Below, piece by piece: positions 11,701 to 16,576 of a stretch of 16,576 bases of DNA. Positions within the stretch are counted from its first letter, which is position 1. Each line of letters opens with the position of its first letter. A program made the translations under genes and the position numbers. Source of the stretch: Clostridiaceae bacterium (lineage in GTDB: Bacteria > Bacillota > Clostridia > Saccharofermentanales > DTU023); the NCBI GenBank assembly GCA_012511735.1, contig JAAZFK010000263.1, positions 1 through 16,576 on the forward strand, read 5' to 3'. The notes below the pieces were generated by a model. The model searched no databases and was not told where the DNA came from. It saw nothing but the letters and a program-made list of their open reading frames with translations.

Positions 11701-14607
11701 ATGCAAGAGGGGAATTATTTCGGCAGTCAACCACCTGTAGTAGTGAAGAAAAAATCCAGATCCAAGCTTATCCTGATCATTCTGATTATTTGCCTTCTGG
11801 TTGGCGCGCTCGCCTATTTCGTCGGTTATCCTGCTTATCGTTACTTTAAGGACGGCATCAACCTGTATTCCTCTTCCGATGCACCTCCCAAGGTGGCGCG
11901 GGACCATGACCACATCGATTACGATGAGTTCAGTGGAGAGCTCTATGTCAATGATGAGATTATCCTGATCGCTTATGAAGGTGTGAGCCTCCGGGAGATT
12001 GAGGCCCTGGCCACACAGCATCGGGCCAAGGTCGAGCAAGCCATGGAGGAAATCGGATTCTATAAGTTGAGATTGGTCTCCCCTGTAAGCTACCGGACCC
12101 TGATGGACCTGGCTGCCCGTATGCAGGAAGAACCGATTGTCGAAGAAGCCGTTCTCAATTATGTGTCTGAAATCGATACCGACACTACAGAGCCGGCTAT
12201 CCCGCAAGTCCTGGACGAAAGGGCACCGCTCTATCCTGGGGATCCCTGGAGTAACAGTTCCTGGGATATGGATGTACCCCGCGGGCACAACTGGGGCGCC
12301 GAGGCGGTCCGGGCACCTGCCGCCTGGGCTTACGGGGATTACCTTAAACCGGTCAATGTCGGCTTGATTGATACCTTTCCCGATCTGTCCCATGAAGACC
12401 TTGAAATCGAAGCTTATGTCGCGGTTACCGGTGACAAAACCAAGTACCAACGCGTCACCGAGATGGGAAAAATCAAGGCGGATATGCATGGCACCCACGT
12501 AGGGGGAACCATCGGGGCCAGCTGGAACAGCAGGGGTGTGTCAGGCATTGCGGGGGAAAAAGCAAGACTCTTCTACGCCTCAGCAGCCAGTCCCCGTGAC
12601 TACAAAAAGGGTAAAGTAAGTTCTCCTCTGGCAGTCTATGATTACATCGCGGCCATCCAGGCTTTGGTCCGGCAAGACGTCAGAGTCATTAATATCAGTT
12701 TGAATACCAGCCGGCTGATCGGCTTTGCCGCTTGCCGGGGCAACAAAAAGGCCATCGACCATCTGGAAGAACGGGCGAGGATTGTCTCCATCGGCTTGCG
12801 AAGGATGATCCGGAACGGGAGTGATTTTGTTATTTGTGTCGCAGCAGGCAACAATAACAACCTGCCCTACTACAAAGCCAGCCTGGCCAAATACGGATAC
12901 AGGAGTTTCGCCCTCTGGCCGGAGTTTATCGTCAAGCCCGACCGGGGGGATGTGGATGCCAAATACAACAACTTCATCAGCCTGATCGAAGATGAGGACG
13001 TCAAGGGCAGAATCGTGGTGGTCGGTTCGGTCGGCATCAATCATAAATCGTCAACCGACAAAGAGACCCGCTACTCCTATTCATCCTTTTCCAACATCGG
13101 TCCCCGTGTTGATGTCGTCGGCCCTGGTGAAGACATTCTGAGCGCGGTCGCGGGTAACCGCTACACAACCCTGTCAGGGACCTCCATGGCCACGCCTCAC
13201 GTCACAGGCGTTTGCGGCCTGGTTTACGCGGCCAACCCTGATTTGTCGGCCGAGGAAGTCAAGGCCATCGTGCTGGCTTCTACCTCTGGGCGCTGGAACT
13301 ACACCGGAGGGTACAGCGGCATGGTGGATGCGGAATCAGCTGTTGTCAAGGCGCTTTCGACACATCACCAGGCAGTCAACAAGGTGGTGCGCAACGACCA
13401 GGGTTCGGGGAGCCTGGATCTGTGTTTTGTCATTGATACGACGGGGTCCATGATGGATGACATGGACAATGTCAAACAGAATATGGTGCGGATTCTCGGC
13501 GAGATCGGGGAAAAAACAGATGATTACCGGATCGCCCTGATTGATTACCGGGATTTCCCCGAGCGGACGGGAGCCAAGTCCGATTATCCCTCGGACATCA
13601 AGCTCGAGTTTTCGCGTGACGACTCGACAATTCTCGAAGCCATTAACAGGCTGGAGCTGGGCTATGGCGGTGATGATCCCGAAACCGTTTACTCCGGACT
13701 CATGGCCGCGGTTGGCCTGAAATGGCGACCCGAGGCGACCAAGGTGATCAGTGTGATTGGGGATGCCCCGCCACTTGATCCTGAACCCTATACGGGTTAC
13801 ACCAAAGACAGCGTGATGACCGCCTTGTACAAAGCCGATATCCGCATCGATATCGATACCTCCGACGCACGCGTGCTGGGAGCCGGTGAAGACAGCGCTA
13901 TTCACGTACATTCAATTGGGACAGACGCCAGTTACGATGCCGTGGATTTTTTCCAGGAATTATCTGACACAACGGGAGGCACTTTCGTCAATGTAGGGGA
14001 TGCGTCAGAAGTATCGGATGCCATCATCGACTCCATTGAACAGGTGGATCTGCGGGAACAATATACTTATTTTACCGATTTTGGGCCCTCCTTGTCGTAT
14101 GAAACCGTTGAGCTTCATTCAGATGAGGGCTACCTTTTTGAAATCAAACTGGATGATCAGGGCACGGCCCAGCTGGACGATATGGAACCCGGCCATTACT
14201 CCGTACTGATCAGCAGGCTTGGGATGAGCGGAGTGCTCGACCTGACGGCCAGCGGTCAGTTCGTCACTGCCGGGATGGAGAAGGCCGACCTTCTGAAAAA
14301 GCTCTCGATCCTGTGGATCCGTCACTGGCCGGTTATTCTTTTAATCGGAGCGGGGCTCGTCCTCTTGGGAGTTTTAACGGTTCTCATCATCCGAAGTCTA
14401 GCTCGCCGGGGCAGAAGAAGGCGCGAAAAGGAAGCTGCCATGGCACAGGCCTACTACCAGTACTATGGCGCCTCGGCCTACGCCCAGCCAGCACCAGCGG
14501 TTGCACCCGTCGCAAGTCCGACTCCAGGTTTCTGCATCCATTGCGGGCAGGCGCTTGCCCCCTCGGATCGCTTCTGCAATCGTTGTGGCAAGGACCGGGG
14601 GCGTTGA
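11701..14607 (+). CDS. Membrane-anchored S8 (subtilisin) protease fused to VWA domain and zinc ribbon
   Basis: A 968-residue multidomain protein. Residues 1-21 are short and basic (KKKSRSK). TM1 is at about 22-42. A prodomain-like segment (about 80-160) resembles the fervidolysin-type inhibitor domain. The S8 catalytic domain (about 195-555) has Asp224 in 'VGLIDT', His263 in 'HGTHVGGT', oxyanion Asn384 in 'VAAGN' and Ser495 in 'LSGTSMATPHVTG'. A VWA domain (about 570-785) has a metal site DTTGS (579-583) and 'GGDDPE' (656-661). A beta-rich stretch (about 787-855), TM2 (about 876-898) and a basic stop-transfer (RRGRRRR) follow. The end is an Ala/Pro/Tyr-rich tail with a zinc ribbon (Cys945, 948, 959, 962). 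Positive charges predict both ends in the cytoplasm and the protease and VWA parts outside. GAAGGAG (11689-11695) lies five bases before the ATG. Substrate and partners are unknown. Confidence 0.92.
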   Translation: MQEGNYFGSQPPVVVKKKSRSKLILIILIICLLVGALAYFVGYPAYRYFKDGINLYSSSDAPPKVARDHDHIDYDEFSGELYVNDEIILIAYEGVSLREIEALATQHRAKVEQAMEEIGFYKLRLVSPVSYRTLMDLAARMQEEPIVEEAVLNYVSEIDTDTTEPAIPQVLDERAPLYPGDPWSNSSWDMDVPRGHNWGAEAVRAPAAWAYGDYLKPVNVGLIDTFPDLSHEDLEIEAYVAVTGDKTKYQRVTEMGKIKADMHGTHVGGTIGASWNSRGVSGIAGEKARLFYASAASPRDYKKGKVSSPLAVYDYIAAIQALVRQDVRVINISLNTSRLIGFAACRGNKKAIDHLEERARIVSIGLRRMIRNGSDFVICVAAGNNNNLPYYKASLAKYGYRSFALWPEFIVKPDRGDVDAKYNNFISLIEDEDVKGRIVVVGSVGINHKSSTDKETRYSYSSFSNIGPRVDVVGPGEDILSAVAGNRYTTLSGTSMATPHVTGVCGLVYAANPDLSAEEVKAIVLASTSGRWNYTGGYSGMVDAESAVVKALSTHHQAVNKVVRNDQGSGSLDLCFVIDTTGSMMDDMDNVKQNMVRILGEIGEKTDDYRIALIDYRDFPERTGAKSDYPSDIKLEFSRDDSTILEAINRLELGYGGDDPETVYSGLMAAVGLKWRPEATKVISVIGDAPPLDPEPYTGYTKDSVMTALYKADIRIDIDTSDARVLGAGEDSAIHVHSIGTDASYDAVDFFQELSDTTGGTFVNVGDASEVSDAIIDSIEQVDLREQYTYFTDFGPSLSYETVELHSDEGYLFEIKLDDQGTAQLDDMEPGHYSVLISRLGMSGVLDLTASGQFVTAGMEKADLLKKLSILWIRHWPVILLIGAGLVLLGVLTVLIIRSLARRGRRRREKEAAMAQAYYQYYGASAYAQPAPAVAPVASPTPGFCIHCGQALAPSDRFCNRCGKDRGR

Positions 14608-14639
14608 GTGACAGGCTGGGGTTGTTCATAGTTTGTTTC

Positions 14640-14669
14640 TTGACCTTGTCTGAATGACACCTGTACAAT
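14640..14669 (+). promoter_or_regulatory. Promoter of the acyl-CoA synthetase gene
   Basis: TTGACC (14640-14645) and TACAAT (14664-14669) match the sigma-A consensus at five of six bases each, with an 18-base spacer. The -10 is 43 bases upstream of the ATG. This suggests the gene is transcribed separately from the S8-VWA gene, although no terminator separates them. Confidence 0.65.
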
Positions 14670-14712
14670 AAAAAATCAGCTTGATTATGAGAGACGTAGG
14701 GAGGAAAAACCC

Positions 14713-16494
14713 ATGAGTAAAGATATTTATAAGTATCCTTTGGTGGAGGTGCGGGAGATCACCGATCTGCGTGACATGCTGCGCCAAAGCGAGGAGCTCT
14801 ACGCGGACAAGACCGCCTATCTGACCAAGGATCCGATTGCCGGGCGCAAGATCAAGCCCCGATCCAAAGAGGCCATGGAGCTGAAGATCGACCACAAGCG
14901 ACCTTATCTACCCGTCACCTACCGGCAGTTCGCGGCCGACGTTCGGGCCTTGGGGACCGGTCTGATGAAACTTGGAGTCAATGAGAAAAGCCGGGTTGCC
15001 ATCTATGCAGAGACGCGCTATGAGTGGTACGTGACCTATCTGGCGGTTGTCAACGGTCTGGCCGTGGTTGTCCCGCTTGACAAGGAACAACCGGCCAATG
15101 AGGTCGTCAATCTGGTCACCAGCTCGGAGACGGACGTCCTTTTATTCTCCAAGAGCAAAAAGGATGTCGTCGACAGTGTCCGCGACAAAATGCCGGGGAT
15201 CAGGCACTACATCGGTTTCGATCTGCCGGCTGAGGATGAAACCGATCTTTATTTCTGGGATATTCTGCAGCAGGGGGCCGAGATGCTGGAAGAAGGGGAT
15301 CAGGCCTATGAGGCCTTGCCGATTGACCCGGAAGCCATGCAGATTCTGCTTTTCACCTCAGGGACGACGTCCACCCCCAAGGCGGTCATGCTGAGTCACA
15401 AGAATATCTGCAAGAACCTGATGGGCATGTGCTCCATGGTCAAGATCGACGAGAATGATACCTTCCTGTCGGTCTTGCCGCTGCATCACACTTATGAGTG
15501 TACCTGTGGTTATCTCTGTCCGCTCTACCGGGGCTGCGCGGTAGCCGTCTGTGAGGGCCTGCGCTATATTGTGCCCAATATGCAGGAGGCCAAACCCTCC
15601 ATAGTCCTGGTGGTGCCGCTCATGATGGAAGCCTTCCACCGCGGCGTCATGAAAAAAGTTAAAGGTGATCCCAAGCTGGCAAAAAAGTTCAACTTCGGGC
15701 TCAAGCTGACCAAAGCGCTTCGCAAGGTCGGCGTCGATCTTCGCCGCAAGATCTTTGATTCAGTCCACGAGAACTTCGGTGGCAATATCCGGCTCCTGAT
15801 TGCCGGAGGCGCCGCCATCGCGCCCGAACTCATGACCGACATGCAGGACATGGGCTTCGGTTGCATCCAGGGTTATGGACTCACGGAGTGCGCGCCCATC
15901 CTGGCCTTGAACCGTACCCACTATTTCAACAACCGGTCCGCCGGTCTGCCCTTGCCGGGCGTCGACGTCAAAATCCTTGATCCGGACGAAAACGGCATCG
16001 GTGAGATCGCCGGCCGGGGCGATAATGTCATGCTGGGCTATTACAAAAATGAAGAGGCAACCCGTGAGGTCATCGATTCGGATGGATTCTTCCATACCGG
16101 TGACTTCGGCTATCTGGATGAAAACAATTTTGTCATCATCACAGGCCGCAAAGCCAATATCATCGTGACCAAAAACGGCAAGAACATCTTCCCCGAGGAG
16201 ATCGAGTTCCTCCTGACCCAGCACCCTCTGATCGCGGAAGCGGTGGTCTCCGGCAAGGAACGGAAAGACGGGGACAGCCTGATTCACGCAGAGATCTTCC
16301 CTGACCGGGAAGCGGTCGACGAAGATCCTGAGCTCAAAGGCTTGCCGTTGACGGATGACAAGGTCAAAGACAAGCTGAACCAGGTGGTCAAAGAAGTGAA
16401 CAGCGACCTGATCAGTTACAAGACCGTGCGCTCCATTTCGCTTCGCGATTCAGAGTTCCCCAAGACGACCGCAAAAAAGATTATCCGCCACTGA
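14713..16494 (+). CDS. Long-chain fatty-acid-CoA ligase (AMP-binding enzyme)
   Basis: A 593-residue cytoplasmic or membrane-associated enzyme of the ANL superfamily, which activates a carboxylic acid with ATP and transfers it to CoA. The core motifs are present in order: P-loop TSGTTSTPK (215-223), 'YGLTE' (389-393), 'GEIAGRG', 'GFFHTGD' with Asp463, the hinge 'ITGRK' (Arg479), and the C-terminal 'PKTTAKKI' with likely catalytic Lys589. Length and the N-terminal 'TYRQFAADVRALGTGL' fit long-chain acyl-CoA synthetases; the chain-length preference cannot be read. In the last motif the usual Gly before the Lys is replaced by Lys588. AGGGAGG (14698-14704) lies eight bases before the ATG. A strong terminator follows, so the gene is probably monocistronic. 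Confidence 0.92.
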   Translation: MSKDIYKYPLVEVREITDLRDMLRQSEELYADKTAYLTKDPIAGRKIKPRSKEAMELKIDHKRPYLPVTYRQFAADVRALGTGLMKLGVNEKSRVAIYAETRYEWYVTYLAVVNGLAVVVPLDKEQPANEVVNLVTSSETDVLLFSKSKKDVVDSVRDKMPGIRHYIGFDLPAEDETDLYFWDILQQGAEMLEEGDQAYEALPIDPEAMQILLFTSGTTSTPKAVMLSHKNICKNLMGMCSMVKIDENDTFLSVLPLHHTYECTCGYLCPLYRGCAVAVCEGLRYIVPNMQEAKPSIVLVVPLMMEAFHRGVMKKVKGDPKLAKKFNFGLKLTKALRKVGVDLRRKIFDSVHENFGGNIRLLIAGGAAIAPELMTDMQDMGFGCIQGYGLTECAPILALNRTHYFNNRSAGLPLPGVDVKILDPDENGIGEIAGRGDNVMLGYYKNEEATREVIDSDGFFHTGDFGYLDENNFVIITGRKANIIVTKNGKNIFPEEIEFLLTQHPLIAEAVVSGKERKDGDSLIHAEIFPDREAVDEDPELKGLPLTDDKVKDKLNQVVKEVNSDLISYKTVRSISLRDSEFPKTTAKKIIRH

Positions 16495-16510
16495 CGGCGA
16501 AAGAACACGG

Positions 16511-16547
16511 ATAAAGAAAATCCCCGGGCTTCGGGGATTTTCTTTAT
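16511..16547. terminator. Strong intrinsic terminator after the acyl-CoA synthetase gene
   Basis: A 16-pair stem (16511-16526 with 16532-16547) has a GC-rich top (TCCCCG/CGGGGA), a GGCTT loop and an A-rich/T-rich base (AAAGAAAA with TTTTCTTT). The T-run on both strands means it could stop transcription from either side. It lies 16 bases past the stop codon. Confidence 0.88.
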
Positions 16548-16576
16548 GTGGGCCGGTAAGAATCCTTTAGCTGAAC

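Noticed and set aside
11632..12498. 288-residue open frame on the minus strand
   Set aside because: It is antisense to the start of the S8-VWA gene and has Gly/Asp/Ile-rich composition typical of a mirrored frame, with no motif.
1..16576. CRISPR array, tRNA or rRNA gene, intact insertion sequence, riboswitch
   Set aside because: I saw no regularly spaced direct repeats, no tRNA-like cloverleaf, no transposase motifs and no recognisable riboswitch core in the intergenic regions.

Overview
The window reads as an ordinary chromosomal stretch of a Bacillota-like (probably anaerobic, clostridial) bacterium of moderate G+C. This is inferred from strong AGGAGG-type ribosome binding sites, several classical lipobox lipoproteins, a DUF6054-like protein, a DUF5640-like lipoprotein, a TIM44-like zinc-ribbon membrane protein and a PreP-type M16C peptidase. 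No rRNA, tRNA, CRISPR array or intact transposon is visible. Genes lie on both strands in short units of one or two.

Left part (1-3622). A TIM44-like/zinc-ribbon membrane protein (348-1115, +) is flanked by two copies of a short GTCAGGCACC-type repeat. Then come four minus-strand genes: an unrecognised lipoprotein (1271-1831), a ureidoglycolate-lyase-like cupin (1998-2498), an Mrr-type endonuclease-like protein (2674-3096) and, just upstream of it, a small excisionase-type helix-turn-helix gene. The last starts at GTG 3374 and appears broken by a single missing base near 3251.

Middle part (3623-8723). A Pro/Ser/Thr-linker lipoprotein and a secreted SGNH-family esterase are translationally coupled through an ATGA overlap. 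They are followed by a 960-residue M16C zinc metallopeptidase with its catalytic residues present.

Right part (8724-16576). A small DUF5640-like lipoprotein and an HD-domain hydrolase are on the minus strand. An isochorismatase-family hydrolase (+) diverges from the HD gene and converges, with 5 bases between stop codons, on a CYTH-domain cyaB-like gene (-). A DUF6054-like gene diverges from cyaB. Next is the most unusual gene of the window: a 968-residue membrane protein with an N-terminal transmembrane anchor, a subtilisin (S8) protease domain, a von Willebrand A domain, a second transmembrane helix and a C-terminal zinc ribbon. It is preceded by a perfect 13-bp inverted repeat. The window ends with a long-chain acyl-CoA synthetase that has its own good promoter and a strong intrinsic terminator.

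Most of the window is housekeeping or cell-envelope biology. The points that merit attention are the S8-VWA-zinc-ribbon fusion and its upstream dyad, the frameshifted HTH plus apparently catalytically altered Mrr-like pair, the esterase with a C-terminal lipocalin-like module coupled to a lipoprotein, and the dispersed GTCAGGCACC motif. Many gene starts were set from ribosome binding sites and are shorter than the longest open frame.
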